Source of the DNA: Stigmatella aurantiaca
Lineage (GTDB): Bacteria; Myxococcota; Myxococcia; Myxococcales; Myxococcaceae
NCBI RefSeq assembly: GCF_900109545.1
Contig: NZ_FOAP01000025.1
Span: 78,790-142,789 of the forward strand
Reading direction: 5' to 3'
DNA length: 64,000 nt
Made by a program: the position numbers and the translations under genes. Shown here one piece after another: positions 28,401 to 36,846 of this stretch; position 1 is the stretch's first letter; each line of letters starts with the position of its first letter. The notes below the pieces were generated by a model. It saw only the letters and a program-made list of their open reading frames with translations. It was not told the origin of the DNA and did not search any database.

Positions 28401-30775
28401 CTGAAGGACATCGTGAGGGTGACGGCGTCACCCTCGGTGAGCGTGTCCGGAGTGACCGAGAGCGGCTGCACCACCGGGGCGATGCTGGGCGTCTGGATGC
28501 GCCACAGCAGCGCCGTACCATTCCGCAGGGTGGGCGAGTTGTTGCTGTGCTGGACCCCGGCCAGATCGGCGGTCTGGAGGCCCACGGTGGCGCTGGCGCC
28601 CTGGTCCAGGTCCGCGTGGTTGACGAGCACGTCCTGGTAATTGAAGAGGATGTCCGCCGTGTCCTCGAAGAAGACCACCTGGAAGTTCAGCGTGTCGGCA
28701 GGGGCCGCCGCGCGGGTGTCGCGGTGGTGGACGTTGCGCCACTCCACCACGAGCTCCCGGTGGGGGGCCACGCCCCGCACGCCCCAGTACACGGTGTCCT
28801 CGGGGGTGGGGCCTGGGTAGAGGTCATCCCAGAAGGGCGCCACGAGCGTGGTGTGGCCCGGGTCCGGCAGCGGGGTGTTGGTGAAGCCGATCTCGGTGCT
28901 GGAGAAGGACAGCACGCCGTTCATGCTGATGTTCAGCAGGTTCTGCCCGGGCCCCTGGGCGAACGGGATGGGGAAGGGCGTGGTGAGCGGCGTGACGGTG
29001 TCGTCCCCCTGCTCCAGGGAAGTCCCTGCGAACTGGCGCCACTCCAGGGGCACTTCCTTGCGCACGTAGCTCAGCGCGGTCTGGACGGTCAGCGGCTCCC
29101 CGCCCGGCAGCGTGAGGGTGTAGGTGCCCGGGGTGCCCGGCTCGAAGAAGCCGGTGTACATGCCGTCCCCGGCCACTTCGTCCCCGTGCTGCCCGGTGTC
29201 CTGGAGCAGGAACGTCTCGTTGCCAGGCGTCACGGTGACGGCCAGCGCGCCCGCGGGCGCGCCGCAGTTGATGTGGTAAGCGACGATCTGAAGCGGCTCC
29301 TGGGTGGTCACGGAGGCGGTGGACAGGAGGGGCCGCACCCGGCTGGAGAAGACCTGGTTGTTACACGTCAGCGAGCCCTTGCCGCCGGTGTCCGAGGCGC
29401 GCAGCCGCTTGCCCGTCAGGGTCTTGCCCTGGGCGGCGGTGGAGCTCACCGCGCCGGCGAGCACCAGGTTCTTGAGCTGCCGCCAATCGCGGCCTGGATC
29501 CTGCGCCTTGAGCAGTCCAATCACGCCAGCCACGTGCGGGGTGGCCATCGAGGTGCCATCGAACGACGCATACCCGCCGTTGGGCACGGTGCTGAGGATG
29601 TCGACCCCCGGCGCCGCGAGGTGCACGGTGTGCTGGCCGTAGCTGGAGAAGTCCGCCAGCCCGTCGTCGCGGTCGTGCGCGGCCACGGAGAGGATGTTGG
29701 AGAGAAAGTAGTTGCCCGGGTACGAGGCCATGGCGTCGTTGTCGATGGCGTTGTTGCCCGCCGCGGCCACGAAGAGGGTTCCGTCGTCGCGCTGCTGGGT
29801 GATGGCCTCCTGCAACGACAGCGAGTACGCCCCGCCTCCCCACGAGTTGTTGGTGGCGATGACGTTGACCGGGTGGACGGTCCGCGTCTTCATCTGGTGG
29901 ACGTAGTCGAGACAGGTGACGGCATCCGCCAGGGTGCCGCTGCCCCCGGCATCCAGGAACTTGCAGGCCATGAGCTGGGCGGACCAGTTCACCCCCGCCA
30001 CGCCGGTGGTGTTGTGGCCTGCTCCGGCGATGGTGCCCGCGCAGTGCGTGCCGTGCTCGTTGTCATCCATCGGATCGCCACTGAGGGTGATGGCGTTGAT
30101 GCCGTGGACGTCGTCGATGAAGCCGTTGCCGTCGTCGTCCACGTGGTTGCCCGGCACTTCGCCCGGGTTGGTCCACAGGTTGGCCTGGAGATCCGCATGG
30201 GTGTAGTCGATGCCCGTGTCGATGACCGCGATGACGCCCGCGCTGCGGCTGCCCTGGGTCAGCTCCCAGGCCTCCGGGGCGTTGATGTCGACGTCGGCCG
30301 TGCCCCCGGCCTGCCCGGTGTTGTGCAGGCCCCAGAGATCCCCGAAGCGGGGATCATTGGGCAGCGCGCTGAGGCGGTAGACCAAATTGGGCTCCACGTG
30401 CGCGACGCTGGGGTCCTTCCGGTATGCCTCCAGGGTGTCCTTCAGGGGGGCCTTGGGCACCGTGACGAGCTGCAGCCCGGGCTGAGCGCGGTACGTGCGC
30501 AGCACCTGGGCGCCCAGCCGGGCGTGGGTGGCCGTGGCCAGGAGGTGCCCGGTGCCCTTCTTGAAGCGCACCAACACCTGGCCCGCGACGTATTCGGCCC
30601 CGTCCGGAGTCCGGAGGACTTGCGCCCCGGAGGCCAGGGCGCGCGAGTGTGGGGCCCGGCGGGGCGCACGCTGCGGGGCAGCCCCTGACTCTTCCTTTTT
30701 CGTGCACCCCTGGACCGCCAGGAGCGGTCCGAGGATCAGGGCCACCAGCGCCCCCGGCTTCATCCAACCCATCAT
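25406..30775 (-). CDS. Giant secreted subtilisin-like protease with MYXO-CTERM tail
   Basis: The product has about 1789 residues. It has a lipoprotein-like signal (LLAVQGC), an inhibitor-I9-type propeptide (about 50-120), and an S8 protease domain with an intact triad: Asp in VIDTGID (about 185), His in HGTHCAG (about 240) and Ser in GTSMATPH (about 408). The oxyanion Asn is in NNSWGGG. Then come many Ig/cadherin/FN3-like beta repeats and an acidic calcium-binding stretch (DADGDGMADSWEE, DRDGDGVNNREEF). The C-terminus GGCSAGGGAVGG, a hydrophobic helix and an Arg cluster form a MYXO-CTERM signal, so the protein is probably displayed on the cell surface, perhaps for predation or matrix turnover. 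It has two possible lipid/sorting Cys, one at each end. ATG 30775 is chosen, with 30763 as an alternative. Confidence 0.88.
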   Translation of the reverse strand: MMGWMKPGALVALILGPLLAVQGCTKKEESGAAPQRAPRRAPHSRALASGAQVLRTPDGAEYVAGQVLVRFKKGTGHLLATATHARLGAQVLRTYRAQPGLQLVTVPKAPLKDTLEAYRKDPSVAHVEPNLVYRLSALPNDPRFGDLWGLHNTGQAGGTADVDINAPEAWELTQGSRSAGVIAVIDTGIDYTHADLQANLWTNPGEVPGNHVDDDGNGFIDDVHGINAITLSGDPMDDNEHGTHCAGTIAGAGHNTTGVAGVNWSAQLMACKFLDAGGSGTLADAVTCLDYVHQMKTRTVHPVNVIATNNSWGGGAYSLSLQEAITQQRDDGTLFVAAAGNNAIDNDAMASYPGNYFLSNILSVAAHDRDDGLADFSSYGQHTVHLAAPGVDILSTVPNGGYASFDGTSMATPHVAGVIGLLKAQDPGRDWRQLKNLVLAGAVSSTAAQGKTLTGKRLRASDTGGKGSLTCNNQVFSSRVRPLLSTASVTTQEPLQIVAYHINCGAPAGALAVTVTPGNETFLLQDTGQHGDEVAGDGMYTGFFEPGTPGTYTLTLPGGEPLTVQTALSYVRKEVPLEWRQFAGTSLEQGDDTVTPLTTPFPIPFAQGPGQNLLNISMNGVLSFSSTEIGFTNTPLPDPGHTTLVAPFWDDLYPGPTPEDTVYWGVRGVAPHRELVVEWRNVHHRDTRAAAPADTLNFQVVFFEDTADILFNYQDVLVNHADLDQGASATVGLQTADLAGVQHSNNSPTLRNGTALLWRIQTPSIAPVVQPLSVTPDTLTEGDAVTLTMSFSDPDGATDGPWTVQFDTDFPGWFTPDIAQEASQQGSLSASAPVYASGTVLMAVRVTDASGTRSRVEKFPVTVADVAPVLETLATAGAVQENRPTVLTVSFSDPGLDAPWRVEWDLDHDGVTFSPDRFSTVSSAGTGSLEHIFPQDGTFTVAARITDKDGVRSNVQVLAVTVEDLAPALSALQGPTSLTEGSAFQFTSSFRNPGDTATPWKVQWDYGYDGTTFTVDAEETHLTEGAITLSGVASDSGVRPYALRVVDADGSISEVRTLTLDIAEAHPYASELKARVLTGGGREPSTMTFDLFARSGAAEATADPLKAFLWDFEGDGTFDALTSTPYALHTFRDNAAGGQPFTTVVRVMDEDSYTELSIPIPLQNVAPTLALPAPAEALEGSLLALRLTATDPGADTLTFSVSNAPEGLNVTADGLLLWTPRFAQGSAEGRPHTVTVTVTDDDGASDSKTLTLTVLWKDADGDGMADSWEERVGLDPTHDDAAEDRDGDGVNNREEFLSEHGGLLLPEAAVAHAPLSGTQVNAPELVLTTENVTEAGHLTTVRYQFQLFAGWDFTQPLRDVTVDQNPGATTSATLTDGTESETLEDLTDNHAYTWRVRATDDALHGPWSVPQSITFNSINDAPGAPRPAHPMDGTQVSTDKLTLITDNAFDIDDEVLTYTFTLTTDPEMRQALLTSDATEAGTHGNTAWTVPSPLSPATTYYWRVTAADPHGATAHGPVASFSTSFGRPSNHEPGMPGLAGPSADGQVASFTPTLVAHAAQDADGDTLTYVFELDTTARFSSPDHPVSPPVAPDADGQVRWQTPRLKENTRYFWRIRALDGFSASEWALNAFIVNTRNDAPSAPVALNPSDALVSERRPTLRIQNAVDPEGDALTYLFEVRRSGGRLVASGQGVTEDGQAQTSFTLSKPLHRGETYVWTAYATDASGTAGPRSAEARFKVHRGAGRPPGSGDRYGGCSAGGGAVGGLLPLVALGLGRLRRPRRTPRSRPD

Positions 30776-31172
30776 GAGCAATGCCTGCTTTCTCTTGAGC
30801 GATGAGCGTTCGGACGTGCGTGTTCTGTCGGTGGCGGGTCCCCAGCCCGAACGGATTCCGGTTCCGGGAATCCGGATGCCATTGGGGGGGGACGGGGCAG
30901 GCGGTTCAATAGCCCTGGGTTTTTCCGGGACGGCGGGGTTCCGCCGTGAACAGGGGGGAAGGAGGGGGCAGCGCCCCGGCGCTCACTTCCGTGAAGCACA
31001 ATGGCCCGTTTGGGTAGGGGGCCGGAGGGGGGGGAGGGGGCCGCGTCCGCCCCCCCTCGGGCGTCCAGGTTGCCCCGCTCCTGGACGGGCAGCCGAGGCC
31101 TTTTCACCCCTCCAGGCAAGGATGCGGTATAGACGGGGGCCCCAAAAGCTCCAATGCTGGGGCAGCAACGCG
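30776..31172. other. Intergenic region between divergent protease and pcnB; G-rich tract
   Basis: No convincing gene lies here. The pcnB frame stays open through it, but without family-like sequence. Within it, 31014-31042 on the plus strand has four or more G-runs separated by short loops, followed by a complementary C-run at about 31052-31058. It could fold as a G-quadruplex or a G/C hairpin in the pcnB leader. Promoters for both genes must lie here; I cannot place them. Confidence 0.5.
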
Positions 31173-32894
31173 ATGACGCGAGATTCGACAGAAACACCGC
31201 CCGCCGATGGACCGTCCCTGCCTGCGCCCGACAACGCGCGCGAGGCCACCTCACCCGAGGTGCTGACGGTCTCCGAGCCCGCGACCGAGGCCCTTCCCAT
31301 GTCTGATGTTGTGCCGCAGGCGGAATCCCTGGATCTGCCCCTGCCCACCGAGCCCGTGGAACCCCGGGCCGAGCCCCCCGAGCCCCCTCCCGAAGCCCTG
31401 GCCGCCGAGGCCGCCCCCCCGGAGCCGGAGATGGTGGCCCCCTCCACCACCCCCACCGGCGAGCCCCCCGCGATCGATCCCCTGAAGCTCGACCCGGACG
31501 CGCTCAAGGTCGTCCTCCGGCTGCACCAGCACGGGCACCAGGCCTACCTGGTGGGTGGGTGCGTCCGGGATCTGCTCCTGGGCCGTACGCCCAAGGACTT
31601 CGACGTGGCCACCAGCGCCCACCCGAACGAGGTGCGCGCCACCTTCCGCAACTGCCGCCTCATCGGGCGCCGGTTCCGGCTGGCCCACGTGTACTTCAAG
31701 GGCGGGAAGATCATCGAGGTTTCCACCTTCCGTGCCAACCCCACGGAGCTGATGGAGCCCGCCGAGGAGGAGGGGGCCGAGAACGGCAACGGCCAGGGGG
31801 GAGATGATCTGCTCATCACCCACGACAACGTCTTCGGCACCGCCGAGCAGGACGCCCGCCGCCGCGACTTCACCATCAACGGCCTGTTCTACGACGTCAC
31901 CGAAGGCCGGGTGATCGACTACGTGCGCGGCCGGAGGGATCTCGACGAGCGGTACATCCGCACCATCGGCGATCCGGAGATCCGCATGCGCGAGGACCCG
32001 GTGCGCATCCTCCGGGCCGTGCGGTTCGCGAGCAAGCTGGGCCTGGACATCGAGTCGCGCACCTACGCGGCCATGGAGGGCGCGGTGGAGGACCTGCCGC
32101 GCTGCGCGCCCGCCCGGCTCCTGGAGGAGACCTTCCGCCTCATCCGGGGCGGGGTGGCGGCCCCCAGCCTCAAGCTGCTCGACGCGCTGGATGCGCTGAA
32201 GATCCTCCTGCCGCCCGTGGCGGCCTACATCCGGCGCAGCCGGGAGAACGAGCGGACCTTCTACGCCTACGCCGAGGCGCTGGACCGGCGGGTGGCGAAA
32301 GGCGAGCCGCTTGATGACGCCATCCTGCTGGCCACGTTGCTGGTGCCCATCAGCCGGGCGGCGCCGCCGTCCGAGGAGTCCGAGAACTCCGACGCTCCGC
32401 CCTCGGTCGCCCGGTCCATCGAGGACCTGCTCGCGGGCTTCGTGCAGAGCGCCCGCCTGCCGCGCCGGATCGCCGAGCGGTGCCGGTTGCTGCTGCTCGC
32501 CCAGCGCACCCTCTCCGGGGAGCGGCGCCGCCGGGGCGCGGCCTTCCGCCGGCACCCGCTGTTCGGTGAGGCCCTCACGGTGTTCGAGCTCTCCGTGGAG
32601 GCCACCGGGGAGTTCAGCGAGGCCCTGAACACGTGGAAGAGCGGCGAGGTGCCCACGGCGCGTCCCGAGGCCCCCGCGGGCGAAGGGGAGGCAGGCCGCA
32701 AGCGCCGCCGCCGCCGCCGCCGCCGGGGAGGCCGCAAGTCCGGAGGCAGCGAGGCTGGAAGCCCCGAGGCTGCGGACGCATCCTCCGAGGCAGGTCAGGC
32801 AGAAGGCGCCGAGGGGGAGTCTTCGGACGAGGACTCGGACGGGGAGCCGGACGAGGACTCGGAGGAGCCGGAGTCCGAGTCCTCCAGCACCTGA
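31173..32894 (+). CDS. pcnB: Poly(A) polymerase I-like tRNA-nucleotidyltransferase-family enzyme
   Basis: The product has 573 residues. A Pro/Glu-rich disordered N-terminus (about 95 residues) precedes the class II nucleotidyltransferase core. The core has LVGGCVRDLLLGRTPKDFDVATSA (GG and DxD metal site), then CRLIGRRFRLAHV and IEVSTFR, which favour poly(A) polymerase over CCA-adding enzyme, and RRRDFTINGLFYD and the REDPVRILRAVRFASKLG neck. The C-terminus has a run of about ten Arg/Lys, then a Ser/Glu/Asp-rich acidic tail. The basic stretch probably binds RNA, as in E. coli PcnB. Polyadenylation promotes RNA decay. ATG 31173 is the first start next to family-like sequence. Confidence 0.85.
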   Translation: MTRDSTETPPADGPSLPAPDNAREATSPEVLTVSEPATEALPMSDVVPQAESLDLPLPTEPVEPRAEPPEPPPEALAAEAAPPEPEMVAPSTTPTGEPPAIDPLKLDPDALKVVLRLHQHGHQAYLVGGCVRDLLLGRTPKDFDVATSAHPNEVRATFRNCRLIGRRFRLAHVYFKGGKIIEVSTFRANPTELMEPAEEEGAENGNGQGGDDLLITHDNVFGTAEQDARRRDFTINGLFYDVTEGRVIDYVRGRRDLDERYIRTIGDPEIRMREDPVRILRAVRFASKLGLDIESRTYAAMEGAVEDLPRCAPARLLEETFRLIRGGVAAPSLKLLDALDALKILLPPVAAYIRRSRENERTFYAYAEALDRRVAKGEPLDDAILLATLLVPISRAAPPSEESENSDAPPSVARSIEDLLAGFVQSARLPRRIAERCRLLLLAQRTLSGERRRRGAAFRRHPLFGEALTVFELSVEATGEFSEALNTWKSGEVPTARPEAPAGEGEAGRKRRRRRRRRGGRKSGGSEAGSPEAADASSEAGQAEGAEGESSDEDSDGEPDEDSEEPESESSST

Positions 32895-32898
32895 GCGG

Positions 32899-33714
32899 TT
32901 AGGCGGCCTTGGAGGTCCAGCCCGACTGGATCGCAGGGAGGTAGCCCACCGTGGTGAGGGTCTCCTGGATGGCCCGGCTCATGCCGGTATTCACCGCGCC
33001 GGCATTCTGGTGCTCACACCACGCCTGCACCGCGAGCACCGGGCCGTTCACGGTGAACTCGGCGATCTCGAAGGAGGGGCCCGGCTGCGGCAGCACCCCC
33101 GGAATCGCCGTTACCTGGGCTCCCAGCAGGCGCCGGAACTCCGGCAGGTCGATTCCGTAGTGCAGGGGAACCTTGAAGGTGAGCTGCCGGTGGGGGTGGT
33201 GGGCGTAGTTGGTGATGTTGTCGCCCAGCAGTTTGCTGTTGCCGACGACGATGCGCAGCTTGTCGGGCGTGTCGATGGACGTCACGAACAGGCCAATCTC
33301 CTGCACCAGCCCCGTGACGCCCGCCGCGCTGATCTCCTCGCCCACCCGGAAGGGCCGGAGCACGAGCAGGAAGACGCCCGCGGCGAAGTTGGACAGCAGC
33401 CCCGCCCAGGCGGAGCCGATGGCGATGCCCGCCGCCGCCAGCAGGGCCGCGAAGGACGTGGTCTCCACGCCGATCAGCCCCAGCAGCGAGAGCAGCAGGA
33501 GAATGGTCAGGGCGCCGGCGAACAGGGACTCGACGTAGCGGATCAGCGTGGCGTCGATCTTCCGGCGCTGCATCGTGAGGTGCAGCACGCGCCGGAAACC
33601 ATTGATGAGGGTGCGCCCCACGAACCACAGGGCAATGGCACCACACAGCTTGAGCAGGAAAGGAACGGCCTCCGCGACCGCGAGGGTCTGGAGTTGAGCA
33701 AGGAGCGCTTCCAC
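32899..33714 (-). CDS. mscS: Small-conductance mechanosensitive channel (MscS family)
   Basis: From GTG 33714 (AAGG upstream) the product has 271 residues, close to E. coli MscS. Three N-terminal transmembrane helices are visible. The pore-lining TM3 is Ala/Gly-rich (LLAAAGIAIGSAWAGLLSNFAAGVFLL), followed by the beta domain FRVGEEISAAGVTGLVQEIGLFVTSIDTPD and the conserved VVGNSKLLGDNITNY. It opens under membrane tension to release osmolytes. It ends 4 bp from the convergent pcnB stop. A 21-bp-periodic repeat lies about 110-160 bp upstream. Confidence 0.88.
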   Translation of the reverse strand: MEALLAQLQTLAVAEAVPFLLKLCGAIALWFVGRTLINGFRRVLHLTMQRRKIDATLIRYVESLFAGALTILLLLSLLGLIGVETTSFAALLAAAGIAIGSAWAGLLSNFAAGVFLLVLRPFRVGEEISAAGVTGLVQEIGLFVTSIDTPDKLRIVVGNSKLLGDNITNYAHHPHRQLTFKVPLHYGIDLPEFRRLLGAQVTAIPGVLPQPGPSFEIAEFTVNGPVLAVQAWCEHQNAGAVNTGMSRAIQETLTTVGYLPAIQSGWTSKAA

Positions 33715-33825
33715 GATCGGAACCTTCAGTTCTCCGTCTGGAAGGTACAGGGGGCCAGACGGTCTTCCCGTGCTCAGCAAATCCAGTGCCGGGCGCTCCT
33801 GCCTCGGACACGGCGTTCGCCGGGA

Positions 33826-33872
33826 TGTCAGCGCACCCGTTTGACATGTCAACGCGGCCGGATGACCTGTCA
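33826..33872. promoter_or_regulatory. Three TGTCA half-sites at 21-bp spacing with TTGACATGTCAA palindrome
   Basis: TGTCA occurs at 33826, 33847 and 33868, exactly 21 bp apart (two helical turns). The first two units share the pattern TGTCA-N-CGC-NN-CCG-NN-TGAC. Each unit is itself an inverted repeat (TGTCA-N11-TGAC), and the junction forms the perfect palindrome TTGACATGTCAA (33841-33852). It lies upstream of mscS and touches the dinB stop codon. It looks like a cooperative operator for a dimeric regulator (TetR-type operators can look like this). The regulator is unknown. Confidence 0.6.
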
Positions 33873-35060
33873 GTGCCGCGTGCCGGGGTCCCCGTCTTCC
33901 TCCTCGGCGTCGTGTCCGGCGATGTCCGCGGTGGTGATGGCCTTGGAGCCGAAGCGCTCGGTGATGCGGTCCAGCACGGCGTTCAGCTTCGCGCTGCGGG
34001 GCGGGGGGGCGGAGAAGAGGCCCAGTTGCTGCGGCTCCTGCTCGCCGAGGGACTGCACCGACACGCCCGTGAGCCGGATGGGGCGGTCCGCGTGGGCGCG
34101 CTCCAGGAGCTCCAGGGCGGCCCGGTAGAGCGTCTGCCCATCGTCCGTGGGAGAGGGCAGGGTGGTGCGCCGGGTGATAAGGCTGAAGTCCGAGAACTTC
34201 AGCTTGAGCTGGATGACGCGTCCCTTGACGCCCGCCTTGCGCAGGCGCCGGGCCACGCGCAGCGCCTGGGCGTGCACGTGGGGGCGCAGCAGGTCCACGC
34301 CCGTCAGGTCCTCCTCGAAGGTGTCCTCGGCGCCCACGCTCTTGGCGGCCCGGTCCGGGATGACTTCGCGGGAGTCATGCCCCTGTGCCAGCTCCCAGAG
34401 GTGGCGCCCCTGGCTGCCCAGGCGGGCCTCCAGCCACTCCACGTCGCGGGAGGCCACATCGCCAATGGTCTTCAGCCCCGCGCGCGTCAGCTCCTCCTCG
34501 GTCTTCGGGCCCACGCCCCAGAGGCGCGAGAGGGGCAGGCCCGCCAGGAAGGCCACCGTCTCGTGGGGCTTCACCTCGCGCTGGCCATTGGGCTTGGCGA
34601 GATCCGAGGCGATCTTCGCCACGAACTTCACCCCGGCGATGCCCGCCGAGGCGGGCAGGTTCAGCTCGGCGGCGATCTCCTTGCGGATGCGGCGGGCGAT
34701 GTCCGCGGGGGCGCCGAACAGCCCCACGGAGGAGGTGACATCCAGGAAGGCCTCGTCGAGCGAGAGCGGCTCGATGAGGGGGGTGTACCTCTCGAAGATG
34801 GCGAACACCTGCTCGCTGGCCTCGGCATAGGCGGCGAAGCGCGGCCGGACGACCAGGGCATGCGGGGCGAGCTTCACCGCGCGGGCCATGGGCATCGCGC
34901 TGCGGACACCGAAGGGGCGCACCTCGTAGGAGGCGGCGACGACCACGCCCCGCTGGGCGTGCCCGCCGACAATCACCGGCTTGCCCCGCAGGGACGGGTT
35001 GTCCCGCTGCTCCACGGACGCATAGAAAGCGTCCATATCGACGTGGATGATGGCGCGCAT
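33870..35060 (-). CDS. dinB: DNA polymerase IV (Y-family)
   Basis: From ATG 35060 the product has 396 residues. The Y-family motifs are intact: IIHVDMDAFYASVEQRD (metal-binding Asp) and SLDEAFLDVT (the second acidic pair). The nucleotide-binding YEVRPFGVRSAMP and helix-hairpin-helix region LWGVGPKTEEEL follow, then the little-finger domain. It performs error-prone translesion synthesis. I saw no LexA-like box (CTGT-N8-ACAG type) between it and the divergent fadD. Confidence 0.93.
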   Translation of the reverse strand: MRAIIHVDMDAFYASVEQRDNPSLRGKPVIVGGHAQRGVVVAASYEVRPFGVRSAMPMARAVKLAPHALVVRPRFAAYAEASEQVFAIFERYTPLIEPLSLDEAFLDVTSSVGLFGAPADIARRIRKEIAAELNLPASAGIAGVKFVAKIASDLAKPNGQREVKPHETVAFLAGLPLSRLWGVGPKTEEELTRAGLKTIGDVASRDVEWLEARLGSQGRHLWELAQGHDSREVIPDRAAKSVGAEDTFEEDLTGVDLLRPHVHAQALRVARRLRKAGVKGRVIQLKLKFSDFSLITRRTTLPSPTDDGQTLYRAALELLERAHADRPIRLTGVSVQSLGEQEPQQLGLFSAPPPRSAKLNAVLDRITERFGSKAITTADIAGHDAEEEDGDPGTRH

Positions 35061-35169
35061 GGGGTTCACACTGTAGCGGACCCTCCTGACGGAGCGGGGG
35101 AGTGTTCGAGGGTGATGGGCGAGTAGTATCGTCGGGGCGGTACCTTCGGCTGGCGAGGCAATCGCGCGT

Positions 35170-36846
35170 ATGGAGAAGCTCTGGCTCAAGCACTACCCCC
35201 CGGGGATTCCGGCGGAAATCGATGACCGGCAGTACCCGTCGTTGACCCACCTGCTGGAGGAGTCCTTCCGCAAGTTCGCCGATCGCCCCGCGTTCAAGTG
35301 CATGGGCCACTCCATCACCTACCGCGAGCTCGACACGCTGTCGCGCCAGGTGGGGGCATGGTTGCAGGCGCGGGGGCTGCCGCGGGGCGCCGCCGTCGCC
35401 ATCATGATGCCCAATGTGTTGCAGTACCCGGTGTGCGTCGCGGCGATCCTGCGCGCGGGCTACGTGGTGGTGAACGTCAACCCGCTCTACACGCCGCGCG
35501 AGCTGGAGCACCAACTCAAGGACAGCGGCGCCCAGGCCCTCTTCATCCTGGAGAACTTCGCCGTCACCCTGCAGCAGGTGCTCGCGCGCACGGCCGTCCA
35601 GCACGTGGTGGTGGCCTCCATGGGAGACCTGCTGGGCACCCTGAAGGGCCTGCTCGTCAACACCGTGGTGCGCAAGATCAAGAAGCTGGTGCCCCCCTTC
35701 CAGTTGCCCGGCGCCGTGCCGTTCAAGCGCGTGCTGGCGGAGGGCCAATCCCTGACACTGACGCCCGTGCAGGCGTCGCGGGATGACGTGGCCTTCCTGC
35801 AATACACCGGCGGCACCACGGGGGTCGTCAAAGGCGCCACGCTGCTGCACCGCAACGTGATTGCCAACATCTTGCAGGTGGATGCGTGGAGCCAGCCCAC
35901 CTTCCAGCGCAAGGGCGTGAAGCAGCTCCACTTCGTCTGCGCGCTGCCGATGTATCACATCTTCGCGCTCACCGTCTGCGGGCTGATGGGCATCCGCCTG
36001 GGGGCGCTGATCATCCTCATTCCCAACCCCCGCGACATTCCTGCCTTCGTGAAGACGCTGTCCCAGCAGCCCTTCCACGTCCTGCCCGCCGTCAACACGC
36101 TCTACAACGCGCTGCTCAATCACCCGGACTTCCAGAAGCTCGACTTCTCCCATTTGATGATCTCCAACGGCGGCGGCATGGCCGTGCAACAGGCGGTCGC
36201 CGAGAAGTGGATCGCCCTCACGCGCGTGCCCCTCATCGAAGGGTATGGCCTGTCGGAGACCTCGCCCGTGGTGACCAGCAATCTGCCGGATGCCACGGAG
36301 TACTCCGGCACCATCGGGCTACCCCTGCCGTCCACGGAGCTCTCCATCCGGGACGACGAGGGCAAGGAGCTGCCCCTGGGCCAGCCCGGCGAGATTTGCA
36401 TCCGGGGGCCGCAGGTGATGGCGGGCTACTGGAACCGCCCGGACGAGACGGCCCAGGCCATGACGCCCGATGGGTTCTTCAAGTCCGGCGACATCGGCAT
36501 CATGGACGAGAGGGGCCACACCCGCATCGTGGACCGCAAGAAGGACATGATTCTCGTCTCGGGCTTCAACGTCTATCCCAACGAAATCGAGGGCGTGGCC
36601 GCCATGCACCCGGGCATCCTCGAGGCCGCCGCCGTGGGCGTGCCCGACGCGCACTCCGGCGAGGCCGTGAAGCTCTTCGTGGTGAAGAAGGATCCCTCCC
36701 TCACCGAGGCCCAGGTGCTCGACTTCTGCCGCGAGCAGCTCGCGGGCTACAAGCGGCCCCGCTCCGTGGAGTTCCGCCAGGAGCTGCCCAAGAGTAACGT
36801 GGGGAAGATTCTCCGCCGCGAGCTACGCGGGCCGCCCTCCGCCTGA
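35170..36846 (+). CDS. fadD: Long-chain fatty acid-CoA ligase
   Basis: The product has 558 residues, the usual FadD length. The adenylate-forming motifs are present: P-loop LQYTGGTTGVVKGA, gate motif IEGYGLSETSP, GEICIRGPQVMAGYW, DGFFKSGDIG and the fatty-acyl signature region IVDRKKDMILVSGFNVYPNEIE, with the C-terminal catalytic Lys in [15 protein letters not shown]. It activates fatty acids for beta-oxidation or lipid synthesis at the inner membrane. Its last 24 bp overlap the 3' end of the convergent rluA-family gene. Confidence 0.92.
   Translation: MEKLWLKHYPPGIPAEIDDRQYPSLTHLLEESFRKFADRPAFKCMGHSITYRELDTLSRQVGAWLQARGLPRGAAVAIMMPNVLQYPVCVAAILRAGYVVVNVNPLYTPRELEHQLKDSGAQALFILENFAVTLQQVLARTAVQHVVVASMGDLLGTLKGLLVNTVVRKIKKLVPPFQLPGAVPFKRVLAEGQSLTLTPVQASRDDVAFLQYTGGTTGVVKGATLLHRNVIANILQVDAWSQPTFQRKGVKQLHFVCALPMYHIFALTVCGLMGIRLGALIILIPNPRDIPAFVKTLSQQPFHVLPAVNTLYNALLNHPDFQKLDFSHLMISNGGGMAVQQAVAEKWIALTRVPLIEGYGLSETSPVVTSNLPDATEYSGTIGLPLPSTELSIRDDEGKELPLGQPGEICIRGPQVMAGYWNRPDETAQAMTPDGFFKSGDIGIMDERGHTRIVDRKKDMILVSGFNVYPNEIEGVAAMHPGILEAAAVGVPDAHSGEAVKLFVVKKDPSLTEAQVLDFCREQLAGYKRPRSVEFRQELPKSNVGKILRRELRGPPSA

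Noticed and set aside
25556..30688. Open frame of about 1710 codons on the plus strand, opposite the subtilase
   Set aside because: It is a GC-bias shadow: its sequence is low-complexity Arg/Gly/Val/Leu, matches no family and lies wholly antisense to a gene with an intact catalytic triad.
35061..35169. LexA/SOS box between dinB and fadD
   Set aside because: No CTGT-N8-ACAG or GAAC-N4-GTTC type palindrome is seen.
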